From the NCBI GenBank assembly GCA_964442735.1, contig CAYUAP010000005.1:15614-79613 (forward strand): a DNA stretch of 64,000 nt, written 5' to 3'. The translations under genes were made by a program, and so were the position numbers. Each line of letters opens with the position of its first letter. Within the stretch, counting starts at the first letter, position 1. Source of the stretch: JAUNBG01 sp964442735 (GTDB taxonomy: Bacteria > Planctomycetota > Planctomycetia > Pirellulales > Thermoguttaceae). The notes beneath the pieces are model-generated. The model did not search any database, had not been told where the DNA came from, and saw nothing but the letters and a program-made list of their open reading frames with translations. This document shows, one piece after another, positions 55,155-64,000 of the stretch.

Positions 55155-55214
55155 TATATTATTATGTTAATCTGTGTTATTATTATGTTAATCTGTGTTA
55201 TTATTATGTTAATC
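55155..55214. repeat. 21-nt tandem repeat, about three copies
   Basis: GTTATTATTATGTTAATCTGT-type units of 21 nt occur about three times between the HAD phosphatase stop and the start of the NDT-like gene. The array covers the position where a ribosome-binding site and promoter for the latter would be expected. Confidence 0.8.
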
Positions 55215-55233
55215 AAACGATCCATGTATGTTT

Positions 55234-55869
55234 TTACAAATCTTCCAGTATTGTTTTCATTTGATCGACATTGGAACAGAGCCAATCCGGCTTGTATTTT
55301 ACCAATTCTTCCGGACGTGCGGTCGAGGACCAGGCGGCAGAAATAATCGGTATACCGACTTCTCGGGAAGCTGTAATATCGCTGGGAACATCTCCGACAT
55401 AGACCGCCTCCTTCGGTAATAATTGAAAATGGTCTAAAACACGTCTGATTCCCGTTGGTTTACACGGTCCCAATGGCGATCCCGTCTCAATCCAATCGAA
55501 GGTATCCTGCATTTTATAGTATTTTAAGGAAATATCGCACGACATTTTTCCTTTTCCCGTAACGAGAGCTATAATACATCCCCTTTTTTTCAGATAATTC
55601 AATATATCGATAATGCCGGGAAATGGTCCTGGATAATTGTTATGAAGTACCGAGTATTCACGAATGTACCCCTTCAGTGCTTCTTCGTAATGTTCTGGAA
55701 CAACATTGCGAATAGTCCCTTCCTCGTTGGGACCGAAGGTGGCCATTACTTCTTCCGCTGTGTATGTTCGATGGGTTAATGGCTCTATGACCTTCTTAAA
55801 TGCCTCAATACACAATCCCAATGTATCGCCAATAGTTCCGTCAAAATCAAATATTACCGCTTTTAACAT
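55234..55869 (-). CDS. HAD-family phosphatase, phosphoglycolate phosphatase-like
   Basis: A 211-residue HAD hydrolase. Motif 1 is FDFDGT (about 8-13), with the nucleophile Asp and the proton-donating Asp two residues later. A helical cap follows, then motif 2 (LVTGKGK near 105), and motif 4 with GDVPSDI near 165. The cap type fits Gph/PpaX-like enzymes that dephosphorylate small metabolites such as phosphoglycolate or pyrophosphate. The start overlaps the upstream transglutaminase gene by 23 bp, so translation is probably coupled. Confidence 0.85.
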   Translation of the reverse strand: MLKAVIFDFDGTIGDTLGLCIEAFKKVIEPLTHRTYTAEEVMATFGPNEEGTIRNVVPEHYEEALKGYIREYSVLHNNYPGPFPGIIDILNYLKKRGCIIALVTGKGKMSCDISLKYYKMQDTFDWIETGSPLGPCKPTGIRRVLDHFQLLPKEAVYVGDVPSDITASREVGIPIISAAWSSTARPEELVKYKPDWLCSNVDQMKTILEDL

Positions 55870-58687
55870 TGTTTATCTTCTTCTCGCTTTCTTCTTGTCC
55901 AAAACGTATTCTATACCAATCATTAACGATTTCCATAGCCTGTTTGAAAATTTCCGTGCGCTGGTATTGAAGTTCATCCGTTATTATATCTTCATTCTGC
56001 GTACAGAAAGAGATCGTCGTTACGGACTGATCCCAAAATGAATCGCCTCTACAATTCCATTCCGATAAAAGTTTCATAGCTTCATTAATTTTAACATCGT
56101 TAATGCCACGAACAACAAATTCCCGTGACGTTTCTGTCTTTTTTCGATAGATTCCCCAATGCGCGAATAATTTTTCTAATCGCCCATAAAAACTGGTTCG
56201 ATATGTTTTCTCTTCTTCCCGTTGCAGACGTTTACGTTGTAAAATAACGATTAACCGCCAGGTTAACAGGATAATTAAAATCAATAGGAGCAGGATAATC
56301 GTCAATGGGATAAATAGAGCTAGAAATTCTGCTGTACTCCATTTTCCTCCTTTAATTGATTCCATAAACCTGGACCAACTCAATTTTAAGTTCGGCAGGA
56401 AATTCACCCAGAAATTCTGATTGAAATAACGCTCTTTAATCATTTCGAAGATCCGTTTACAAGGATCATAAACGGTACCCTGTTGACTGTGACTATTGAA
56501 ATTCAAGACATAATGTTTCCAGAAGCCGGAAACATTTTCCGACATATTCAAATATTTTTTAGACATAACAGTCATGATAGGATCGTCGGTATAGGGTGTA
56601 GCGTCGAGCCGTAACCAGGCACCGTACTTCCACCATTCACTATTTTGATACGATTGACGTAATGTATTATCTTGAGCAGCAGCCACAAGATTGTCGTTGG
56701 GAATCAGGGCTTCGACCCAGGAATGGGCATCCGATTGACGTATCGTACAGAAACCATCGGCGGATTCTTCTATCGGATAGTATTTAAATCCAATAATTAT
56801 CCGGGAAGGTATGTTAATGGCACGTAACATCATGGCCAAGACACCTGCATAATATTCACAATGACCGGTCGGATGTTCTGTTACGAAATCTTCCAGGGGA
56901 TCCTTTTTTCGATTACGGGAAACACCTAAACGTGTATAGGTAAATCGACCGGAATCACGGAGTTGGGATTCAATATATCGTGCACGATTGATATAGTTCT
57001 CTTTTGGAATACCAGACTCCTTGTCCCATTGTTCCGCTAGTTTTATCAGTTCGGGTAATTTTTCTTTCGATATTTCCAATAGTAAATCTTTAAATTCGAT
57101 ATATTCCTGATTGGGAATCAGATCGACCTGGGTACCATGGGAAAAAGCGTTTGTGTACAGATGGTAACGTGAAACACTGTCCGGATGACGCGAACGATTG
57201 ATAAACCAGTTTCCATCGAAAAACCCTTCGTCAAACTCGTTGGAAACACGGAAGAACGGCCATACTGAAAAAATAACGTTTGTTGTGATAGCTTCGACAT
57301 CGATCTCCTGAAGGATCATTCCATTTTGCGGATTAAATAATCCTTCATTTTTCGCCTTGTCTAAAGAATAAAATATATTACAGGGGCGCTGAAAATAATA
57401 GAGATGGTTACGTTGAGTCTGGAGCATTTCGTCGCGAATAAACGAACGGCTCCATTGTCGATCTTCATAATGGACCAGGGTCACCCCCCGAAGGTAGATT
57501 GGGGACGTTTCCTGTAATTTATAATTGGTATTATCTATTGGATTAAGGAAACGAATTCCCAATACTTTACGGTGATTGTCATAGGTAGGTCCCAATTCCC
57601 CCAAATACATTTTTTCATTGAACCCGACCGTACTTAAAACGGACGAAATACGGGTGTGCCAGCCATCATGACCAACTTCGTAATCACCAAATTCCAATCG
57701 CTGAAATCGGGGGAAAAAATAAAAGACCAAAAGTGCAAATACGAGGGAAGAGAGAATACTGATTAAAAGCTGACCAATAATTTTTGTAGGAAACATACTT
57801 TCCTTGTCCGTCCGACTTGCTCCAGAAAAAATCGGTGATTGAGAGAGGAGTTCATATTGCGCCTGAACTTGAATGGATGGAGTTTTTCTTTTGTCAAGTA
57901 TCGTTTGATTGTGTGGAACCGGTAGTGAATAATCGTCCGGACTTTCCCAATAACCGAATATACGGTCTCCTTTAGATGACATTGTTGAGGTAAAATCCAA
58001 TGTTTTTGAAACAGAGGAGTCGGAAGATTCGTCAAGATCCAAGGGTCGAAATTCCGGTTCCTTCTCCTTGGAACGATAACCGAACAACAGATAAAATGGT
58101 GTTAAAAAAAGGGCCCCCAATGCCAGGCGGAGAAGATGAAATCGTTTTGGTTTCCTGTCCTTTTTATCCCGGCCAAATGCGGGCCGAATAAACGCATGGG
58201 TTTCGTAATAGTACTGCTCCTGTTGCAAAAGGAACAGCGAAATCGCACCTACCAGTGTTAAAAAATAGGCAATTAAAATTAGGGCAAAAGCGATACTCTG
58301 ACTGGATACAACTCCAACACAAACCAAAATAAACGAAATAGTCATTAAATGTATACGGACTTCGTAATTTTTCTTCCGAAAATAGAGGATTGCCAGGACA
58401 TAAGAGAGAATATTGGCAATCGAAAAAGCGATAAACTCAATGGGTGAATTTACCAAACTCCGCAAATGCCATAAAATAACCACGATAATATAGAAGTTGA
58501 TCCAGAATCGGGAGAGATAGAATTTTTTTCGAATGTCTGTAAACCAGACTCCGGCGGCAATTACCAGGGACAATACAATCGATAGAATCATCGTACTGTT
58601 TTCTGACACTGTTTCTGACTGCAATGTAAATAGGGACAGAATGCCCAGTAGCCCGAAAACAATGGATACCGCGTTTTTCATATTCAT
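55847..58687 (-). CDS. TgpA-like membrane transglutaminase-domain protein
   Basis: A 946-residue inner-membrane protein. The N-terminal part (1-about 160) has several hydrophobic helices, and another helix lies near 300-320. The periplasmic transglutaminase-like core (about 560-710) has the triad Cys near 609 in GHCEYYAG, His near 652 in DAHSWVE and Asp near 695 in RLDATP. A further helix (about 785-815) leads to a cytoplasmic C-terminal region. The layout fits TgpA/DUF3488 proteins. GGAA lies upstream of the ATG. It may be cotranscribed with RND pump 2, 115 bp upstream. Confidence 0.85.
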   Translation of the reverse strand: MNMKNAVSIVFGLLGILSLFTLQSETVSENSTMILSIVLSLVIAAGVWFTDIRKKFYLSRFWINFYIIVVILWHLRSLVNSPIEFIAFSIANILSYVLAILYFRKKNYEVRIHLMTISFILVCVGVVSSQSIAFALILIAYFLTLVGAISLFLLQQEQYYYETHAFIRPAFGRDKKDRKPKRFHLLRLALGALFLTPFYLLFGYRSKEKEPEFRPLDLDESSDSSVSKTLDFTSTMSSKGDRIFGYWESPDDYSLPVPHNQTILDKRKTPSIQVQAQYELLSQSPIFSGASRTDKESMFPTKIIGQLLISILSSLVFALLVFYFFPRFQRLEFGDYEVGHDGWHTRISSVLSTVGFNEKMYLGELGPTYDNHRKVLGIRFLNPIDNTNYKLQETSPIYLRGVTLVHYEDRQWSRSFIRDEMLQTQRNHLYYFQRPCNIFYSLDKAKNEGLFNPQNGMILQEIDVEAITTNVIFSVWPFFRVSNEFDEGFFDGNWFINRSRHPDSVSRYHLYTNAFSHGTQVDLIPNQEYIEFKDLLLEISKEKLPELIKLAEQWDKESGIPKENYINRARYIESQLRDSGRFTYTRLGVSRNRKKDPLEDFVTEHPTGHCEYYAGVLAMMLRAINIPSRIIIGFKYYPIEESADGFCTIRQSDAHSWVEALIPNDNLVAAAQDNTLRQSYQNSEWWKYGAWLRLDATPYTDDPIMTVMSKKYLNMSENVSGFWKHYVLNFNSHSQQGTVYDPCKRIFEMIKERYFNQNFWVNFLPNLKLSWSRFMESIKGGKWSTAEFLALFIPLTIILLLLILIILLTWRLIVILQRKRLQREEEKTYRTSFYGRLEKLFAHWGIYRKKTETSREFVVRGINDVKINEAMKLLSEWNCRGDSFWDQSVTTISFCTQNEDIITDELQYQRTEIFKQAMEIVNDWYRIRFGQEESEKKINNVKSGNI

Positions 58688-58802
58688 TTTTCAAGTTCCT
58701 ATCGATTAAAAGTTCTTGCATCATGATATCGCTTCAAATAAAGATGTTGACACAAAAACCAATCACCTGGCTATTCAGATGATTGGTCCGTTTACAACTC
58801 AA

Positions 58803-61800
58803 TTATTGACGTTTTTTTTCTCTATGTACTATTCTATAGAAGAATTGCCGAACTTGCAAGAGACCTTCTTGTAAATCGAAGACCAAACTGAGTAAAACAG
58901 GTACAACCAAGAGTGTAAAAACAGTTGCACAAAGGAGCCCTCCGAGAACGACACTTCCGATTCCTCGATAAAGTTCACTTCCGGCTCCCGGAGCGAGAAC
59001 CAGTGGAAGCATACCGAAAACACTCGTTGTTGTCGTCATGAAAATAGGACGCAGACGTGTTCGAACAGATTCCCGAATTGCTTCCCGAGGTCCCATTTTT
59101 TCAATAATATCCGTCTCCGACTCGCCATAACCACGCATAAAATTTAATGTTTGGTGGACTAAAAGAATTGCGTTATTTACTACAACACCAATCAGAATAA
59201 TGAATCCCAACATAGTTAGTGTATCCAACTGCAAGGTGGGATCGATATGGTTAATATAGGCGAGACCGACAAAACCGCCCACCATGGCTAGTGGGACCGT
59301 CAACATAATAACGAAGGGATAGATAAAGTTCTCGAACAGACCTGCCATTAATAAATAGGTAATAATCAGGGCCAAAAAGAATCGGCTGGAGATCAGGCTC
59401 TTTATCGAGTCCCTATTGAAACCATTCCATTCACCCATCATGGCGGCCCGTGTTTGAGCCAGTTTATCGGCACTTCCGGACATAATAATTCGAACATCCG
59501 GGGAAATGGTTCCTGCCGCACGACAGGTGGCAACTGTTTCCATAATTTCATTTTCCACTTCTTCCAACGCTTTATTTTCAGGAAGGGAAACGATTAGACG
59601 AATGGCTCGTTCCTGCTCGTATCGCCGAATCTGTTGGGATGCCTCCGAAGGTGTAAATTGAACAACTTCTGACAGGGGGACAATTTTACGTGTTCCATCA
59701 TTGTCCCGGACGGCCAATGGCAGTTCCGGAACATCGTCCGGTGTTATGGGTAATTTAGGGTCTCGAATAACGATCAGATCGATCGTATCACCTTCGTAAT
59801 CGAAGTCGCCACATTCGACACCATCCATCATGGCACGTGCCGTGGTTGCGATCTCCTGGGTCGTAATCCCCAATTCCTTGGCCTTAACCTGATCGATCTG
59901 AATCTGTCGTTCCGGTCCGGTCAGAACGATTTCGGCTGGAGATGTACGAACTCCCGCTCTTGAATATCGCGCTACCAGTGCCTTCTGGAGATTCGATGCA
60001 CTTTCCCGAAGACGAATCATATCGTCGCAAACCACTTCGAACGTTACCATATTTCCACCTGCCAAACGACCGAACAATCCCTGCTGGTTACCCATACCAC
60101 TTGATTCCGGAATCGAATTGAGGACCATTCCAACCAAGGAACCTAAAGGACGAACGTTTAAAGGATCTTTACTCGTACACATCATAAACGTTCGTGTTCC
60201 ACTCAAAACGATGAAAAATTCTTTAATGGGAGGAACATTCTCCACCAGCTTTTGTGTTCGTATATCGATTACAGGATGCTGATCAGTATATGCCTTGACT
60301 TCATCGTAATTTTGTGCTTCGTAAAACGGTTGGAGCATGGCACAAATACGCCGTCCGATTAAGGTATTTTGCTGAAGTGAATAGCCCGGGGGAAGTGCCA
60401 TATTGCCGAAAATACCGTTTTTATTTCCTTGTGGCAGATAACTGGCTGGAGGCATCATTTCGTAACTCAAATAGATCGATGCGAACGTAATAATTGCAAT
60501 TAAAACGATACGCATCCAGATTCCGGCTAGTGATCGCACGGTTAATAGATAGACGAAATTGGAATATCCTTTTCCAAGCAGGGCTCCCAGTGGTGCAAGT
60601 CCAAATACGGACTTGAACAGGAACTTTATGGGATTTTTAGAAGGGGTTGTTGCCTTCATCAGTTTGGCTGCCGCCGAAGGAACGATGGTAATTGCAATAA
60701 AGAGGGAGATCATAATCGCAGCGCAGATCGCCAGTGCGATATCGTAAAAGAGCTGACCGGATTCCTCTTTAATTGTTAAAACAGGACCGAAAACGGCTAC
60801 TGTGGTTAGAGTGGAGGAAAGAATAGCCCCCCAGACTTCACGTGTCCCATCATATGCGGCCTGGTATGGTGGTTTTCCCATCTGAAGATGTCGGTCGATA
60901 TTCTCCAAAACCACAATGGAATTATCGACCACCATTCCAATCGCGAAGGTCAGACCCGCTAGTGAAATAACGTTTAAAGTCCTATTCGTGATGACCATTA
61001 TGATAAATGTTGCTAAAACGCATAACGGAATTGAAATAGAGATAATCAAGGTAGGACGTGGACTTCGAAGGAAGAAGAGGAGAACGAGAATTGCCAGCAG
61101 ACCTCCTGAAACCATATTTTCCTTTACCAGGCCAATTGCCTGATTAATATATTCGGAGTCGTCATAAACGAGTCGGGCACGAATCTGATAGATGTCATTT
61201 TTATAACCACGGAATAATCCACCTTCCTCTTGCATTTCAGCAAGTTTTTTCTTGACACTGTTCATAACGCGCAAAACGTTTGCGCCCGCTTCACGTTGGA
61301 ACATGATCGTCATGGAAGGTTCGCCATGACTAACGTCGAAAAAGGTCTGTTTTGCCAGCATGAGTGAAACTTCCGCAATATCCTCGACATAAATAGGAGT
61401 ACCATCATCGAACTTGACAATCGTTTTACGAATAGGTTCCAGATCACAGAAGCGCCCCATAACACGGAATCGTATATCCTGTCGACCATTAGCCATATCG
61501 CCCGCTGATTCGTTGACATTATCGGCACGAAGAGCCGCAGCAAGTTCGGAGACTGTTATACCCGCCTGGGCCAAAATATTCGGATCGAATCGAACCTGCA
61601 CTTCATGTTCACGTCCACCATGAATTTCCACCTGGGCGATTCCGTCTACCCGTTCCAGGGCCGGTTTTATAAATCGGTCGGCGTAATCGTAGAATTCGGC
61701 CACTTCAAAACCGGGGCCGGGACTTTTTGACTGGATCAGACCATAGGCAATGGCTTCGTCCGTTTCCGCACTAGCAGCACGAACGACTGGACGATCCACA

Positions 61801-62162
61801 TCGTCCGGATAATTCGGGACTTCGTCCAATCGATTGGTTGTTTCGAGAACCGCACGTGTAATATCGTATCCGACATCGAATTCCAAACGAATGAAAGATC
61901 TCCCTAGCATAGCTGTTGACTGCATTTGATAGAGGCCTTGAAGTGTCTTCAGACGTTTCTCTTGCTCCAAAATAATCGTCTGTTCCACTTCTTCCGGACT
62001 CCGACCGGTCCACGTTGTCGAAACGGTAATCAATGGTCGATCGACATCCGGTGCCAACTGAATGGGAATCGCATATAATGAAATAATACCGAAAAGAGTT
62101 ATCAATAGAACACCAACAGTTACCTTAACCGGGTTATTGATGACATATCTAATTAAATCCAT
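58803..62162 (-). CDS. RND family efflux pump (system 2)
   Basis: A 1119-residue inner-membrane RND exporter, longer than most because of an insert between the two halves. It starts MDLIRYVINNPVKVTVGVLL. TM4 has MVVDNSIVVLEN, where the second residue of the usual Asp-Asp pair is Asn, as in many RND subfamilies. The second half ends with a helix cluster (PLVLAPGAGSELYRGIGSVV). The substrate cannot be read from sequence. It follows its adaptor gene by 21 bp. Confidence 0.92.
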   Translation of the reverse strand: MDLIRYVINNPVKVTVGVLLITLFGIISLYAIPIQLAPDVDRPLITVSTTWTGRSPEEVEQTIILEQEKRLKTLQGLYQMQSTAMLGRSFIRLEFDVGYDITRAVLETTNRLDEVPNYPDDVDRPVVRAASAETDEAIAYGLIQSKSPGPGFEVAEFYDYADRFIKPALERVDGIAQVEIHGGREHEVQVRFDPNILAQAGITVSELAAALRADNVNESAGDMANGRQDIRFRVMGRFCDLEPIRKTIVKFDDGTPIYVEDIAEVSLMLAKQTFFDVSHGEPSMTIMFQREAGANVLRVMNSVKKKLAEMQEEGGLFRGYKNDIYQIRARLVYDDSEYINQAIGLVKENMVSGGLLAILVLLFFLRSPRPTLIISISIPLCVLATFIIMVITNRTLNVISLAGLTFAIGMVVDNSIVVLENIDRHLQMGKPPYQAAYDGTREVWGAILSSTLTTVAVFGPVLTIKEESGQLFYDIALAICAAIMISLFIAITIVPSAAAKLMKATTPSKNPIKFLFKSVFGLAPLGALLGKGYSNFVYLLTVRSLAGIWMRIVLIAIITFASIYLSYEMMPPASYLPQGNKNGIFGNMALPPGYSLQQNTLIGRRICAMLQPFYEAQNYDEVKAYTDQHPVIDIRTQKLVENVPPIKEFFIVLSGTRTFMMCTSKDPLNVRPLGSLVGMVLNSIPESSGMGNQQGLFGRLAGGNMVTFEVVCDDMIRLRESASNLQKALVARYSRAGVRTSPAEIVLTGPERQIQIDQVKAKELGITTQEIATTARAMMDGVECGDFDYEGDTIDLIVIRDPKLPITPDDVPELPLAVRDNDGTRKIVPLSEVVQFTPSEASQQIRRYEQERAIRLIVSLPENKALEEVENEIMETVATCRAAGTISPDVRIIMSGSADKLAQTRAAMMGEWNGFNRDSIKSLISSRFFLALIITYLLMAGLFENFIYPFVIMLTVPLAMVGGFVGLAYINHIDPTLQLDTLTMLGFIILIGVVVNNAILLVHQTLNFMRGYGESETDIIEKMGPREAIRESVRTRLRPIFMTTTTSVFGMLPLVLAPGAGSELYRGIGSVVLGGLLCATVFTLLVVPVLLSLVFDLQEGLLQVRQFFYRIVHREKKRQ

Positions 62163-62183
62163 AATGAAGGGGTATCCTAAATT

Positions 62184-63557
62184 CTAAATATCTTTTTTAC
62201 TCGCTGTGCGTTTGATTTCCTCAACTTTATTTGTTTCCGGATTGTAAAAGGCCGTATCTTCAATGGGACTGATTACGGTATGTCCAGAGGCCTTGGGAAG
62301 ATTCTTCTGTAATTCAGGATCGATAGAGACTATTTGTAAATGTTCGTTGACCGCCAAACGATCGGCACCTTCAATAACGCAATCAATACCAGGCTGGAGA
62401 ATGTCACGGCCCTCTTGCGCAATGGGAATAACAGCATATTGTGTATCAGTTCGCGCGGTAATGACGACTTGTACTGGCTGGGCAACCAGGTCTTTTTCAA
62501 TTCTGTTACCTTTTTCATCTTTAGGATTGACGGCTACCCAAATAATGGCACCGTCCGGCCGGTCCAGAACGGCGTCTTTTGAAACGACAATCGATTCTTT
62601 TTCGTCGGTAATCTGCAATTTTCCACGAACACTCATACCGACCTTTAAACTTCCCTGCCGGTCATCCAGACGAATATGAACCGGAAATGCCCGGGCCGCA
62701 GTCGAACCGAGGGGGACGATTGAATGAATTTCGCCAATTACTTCCAGATTAAGTGAATCGATCCAGATCGGAACCTTCTGTCCTGTTTTCAAACGATCGA
62801 TAAAAGCTTCACTGACCAGGAGTTCCGCATCGATCTGACCTGTTGAAACGATTTCCACCAAAGGAGAGCCCGGTGAAACGTAGGCTCCAACTTCCGACCG
62901 CTTTTCAACGATAGAACCATCAAAAGGGGCCAGAATTCGTGACCGTTCCAATTTTCGTTCCGATTCGGTCAAGGTCACTTCCAAAAAAGCGATATTCGCT
63001 TGAAGTTCTTCTATCTTTAATTTTTGAGAATCAAGATCACTAGCCGAAACATAACCATCTCCCTGGGCACTTAAATTCTGTAATCGTTCAAATTCTTTCT
63101 CCTGAAATCCGAGTTGAACTTTACTGACCGCAATTTGTTTTTTGGCCTGTTCCGATGCCAGCTTGAGCCAGATGGGATCGATTTGTGCTATGAGCGTTTC
63201 GTTCTTTTTAACGGGCATTCCAACTTCAATGGGCATTTCAAGAACAGGTCCATTTGTTTCCGCCGCAAGGAGTGCTCGTTGTATCTCCACTAACCGGCCC
63301 GAAAAAAAACGGGTTGCTCCCAACTTTTTCCGAAGTGCCTTTTCTGTTCGCACCGATTTATATAGAATTTGGGCTACGGCCTTTTCCTGTTTGTTTTCCT
63401 GAATTCGTACTAATTGTTTCTGAAGGAATTCATCACTCTGTAATTTTTCGTTATAATCCTGTTTGAGACTCCAGCCAACAAGGGCTCCTCCGGCTAAAAA
63501 TGCCGTAACTGCCATTGCTATCAATATCATTAAATATTTTTGAGTCGATAATTTCAT
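62184..63557 (-). CDS. RND efflux periplasmic adaptor (system 2)
   Basis: A 457-residue membrane-fusion protein. An N-terminal helix (about 8-30) anchors it; no lipobox is evident. Lipoyl half-motifs (VGMPVKKNETLIAQID and LAPFDGSIVEKR) flank a coiled-coil hairpin (about 130-205), and a beta-barrel and C-terminal domain follow. GGGAG lies 7 nt before the ATG. It heads the series that continues with RND pump 2 and the transglutaminase protein. Confidence 0.9.
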   Translation of the reverse strand: MKLSTQKYLMILIAMAVTAFLAGGALVGWSLKQDYNEKLQSDEFLQKQLVRIQENKQEKAVAQILYKSVRTEKALRKKLGATRFFSGRLVEIQRALLAAETNGPVLEMPIEVGMPVKKNETLIAQIDPIWLKLASEQAKKQIAVSKVQLGFQEKEFERLQNLSAQGDGYVSASDLDSQKLKIEELQANIAFLEVTLTESERKLERSRILAPFDGSIVEKRSEVGAYVSPGSPLVEIVSTGQIDAELLVSEAFIDRLKTGQKVPIWIDSLNLEVIGEIHSIVPLGSTAARAFPVHIRLDDRQGSLKVGMSVRGKLQITDEKESIVVSKDAVLDRPDGAIIWVAVNPKDEKGNRIEKDLVAQPVQVVITARTDTQYAVIPIAQEGRDILQPGIDCVIEGADRLAVNEHLQIVSIDPELQKNLPKASGHTVISPIEDTAFYNPETNKVEEIKRTASKKDI

Positions 63558-63927
63558 CTAATTTCTCCCAATGGGGCAAGAATTATATGCGATAAACGTT
63601 TTTGTTTTCGATATTTGATTTAATATTCCAATTATCTTTTTATTACGTCTCGTTATTATATGTTCCTAATCAAGGTGGGGTACATTCATATTCCTGAAGA
63701 AACGGTTTGATGGTTGCATTGGCAACCTTTTCCACAAGAGATATTTCACTATTGTACGTCAAGTATGCAAAATATTCAAGATGATGACGCCTTAAAGTTT
63801 ATTTTTTGGAATTTTGTCGACAAAAAGTTAATGTCAGGTAGGACATAATTGATAATTTTTGACAAGAGACAGACGTTTAAAATCTATCGAGGTGTCACTT
63901 TATTCAAACGGATTGTTACCGGATTTC
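63558..63927. other. Upstream region of the system 2 efflux operon
   Basis: A 370-bp AT-rich stretch between the adaptor gene and MITE B5. It should hold the operon promoter, read on the minus strand. I see no repeat, gene or clear promoter hexamers in it. Confidence 0.4.
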
Positions 63928-64000
63928 GTAACCGTTCACGGATATCAAGTGAAACCACGGATAACACTGATTTTCACGGATAGTTTTTTGGCAAACAAAC
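63928..64000 (+). mobile_element. Family B MITE, copy B5, cut by the window end
   Basis: The left 73 bp of a family B element, starting GTAACCGTTCACGGATATC and matching B1 and B2 into GGCAAACAAAC. The 8-mer before it is CGGATTTC. By comparison with the other copies, it should continue for about 130 bp past the window end and be followed by the same 8-mer. Confidence 0.88.

Noticed and set aside
54743..55264. 173-codon plus-strand frame
   Set aside because: It is antisense to the NDT-like gene and ends in the 21-nt tandem array.

Overview
The window reads as a chromosomal segment of an AT-rich, anaerobic planctomycete, probably a gut or otherwise plant-fibre-fed lineage of the Pirellulales/Thermoguttaceae type. 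This is inferred from gene content. The informative pieces are the cluster rplY-pth-rpsF-ssb-rplI with an N-terminally extended L9 and no rpsR, a BatA-type membrane protein, a Tat-exported Gfo/Idh/MocA oxidoreductase, a PF04734 ceramidase-like protein, secreted GH28/GH36/DUF4091 enzymes, and HydF, the [FeFe]-hydrogenase maturation GTPase. No rRNA, tRNA, CRISPR array, prophage or intact transposase was seen.

Layout. 0.5-1.3 kb: an HprK-like P-loop kinase. 1.5-4.6 kb: the ribosomal protein/pth/ssb cluster, closed by a perfect 15-bp terminator hairpin shared with convergent tilS. 4.8-7.8 kb: tilS, hydF and ndk. 8-10.8 kb: a SEC-C/TPR protein overlapping nadD. 11.2-16.8 kb: a giant hybrid histidine kinase with two periplasmic solute-binding domains and about six PAS domains. 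17.8-24.1 kb: a minus-strand operon (small membrane protein, site-2 protease, hemC, MFS carrier, secreted clan-A glycosidase). 24.5-27 kb: an ADP-ribosylglycohydrolase plus DNA methyltransferase pair behind a good promoter. 27.3-30.2 kb: mnmG and an SDR-fold protein. 30.4-31.8 kb: a secreted parvulin. 32.5-42.8 kb: a carbohydrate block (DUF4091, GH28, GH36, Gfo/Idh). 43.3-50.3 kb: a BatA/vWA-like protein and RND efflux system 1. 50.8-54.2 kb: a ceramidase-like protein, a catalytically eroded alpha/beta hydrolase and an orphan FliN-like protein. 54.7-63.6 kb: a minus-strand series ending in a TgpA-like transglutaminase, HAD phosphatase and NDT-like protein, fed from RND efflux system 2.

The most striking signal is non-coding. 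Two interspersed families of small non-autonomous elements fill the spacers. Family B (about 200 bp, ends GTAACC...GGTTAC) has four complete copies, each flanked by an 8-bp direct repeat (three perfect, one 7/8). This is direct evidence of transposition, and the GTAA ends plus 8-bp duplications point to an IS66-type transposase. Family A (about 110-130 bp) lies between TA dinucleotides with imperfect inverted ends, and carries an internal hairpin with T-rich flanks on both strands. Three copies lie 4-14 bp beyond the stop codons of minus-strand genes, so they may be portable terminators. In addition, more than a dozen short tandem duplications (unit 11-23 nt, 2-6 copies) occur in spacers and, in frame, in two genes.

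The genes together suggest a heterotroph that degrades pectin-like and galactoside-containing polysaccharides outside the cytoplasm, imports products by MFS carriers and senses small solutes through the large hybrid kinase. It appears to make or mature [FeFe]-hydrogenase and to run at least two RND export pumps. Domain and family calls are from reading motifs in the translated sequence; no database search was run.
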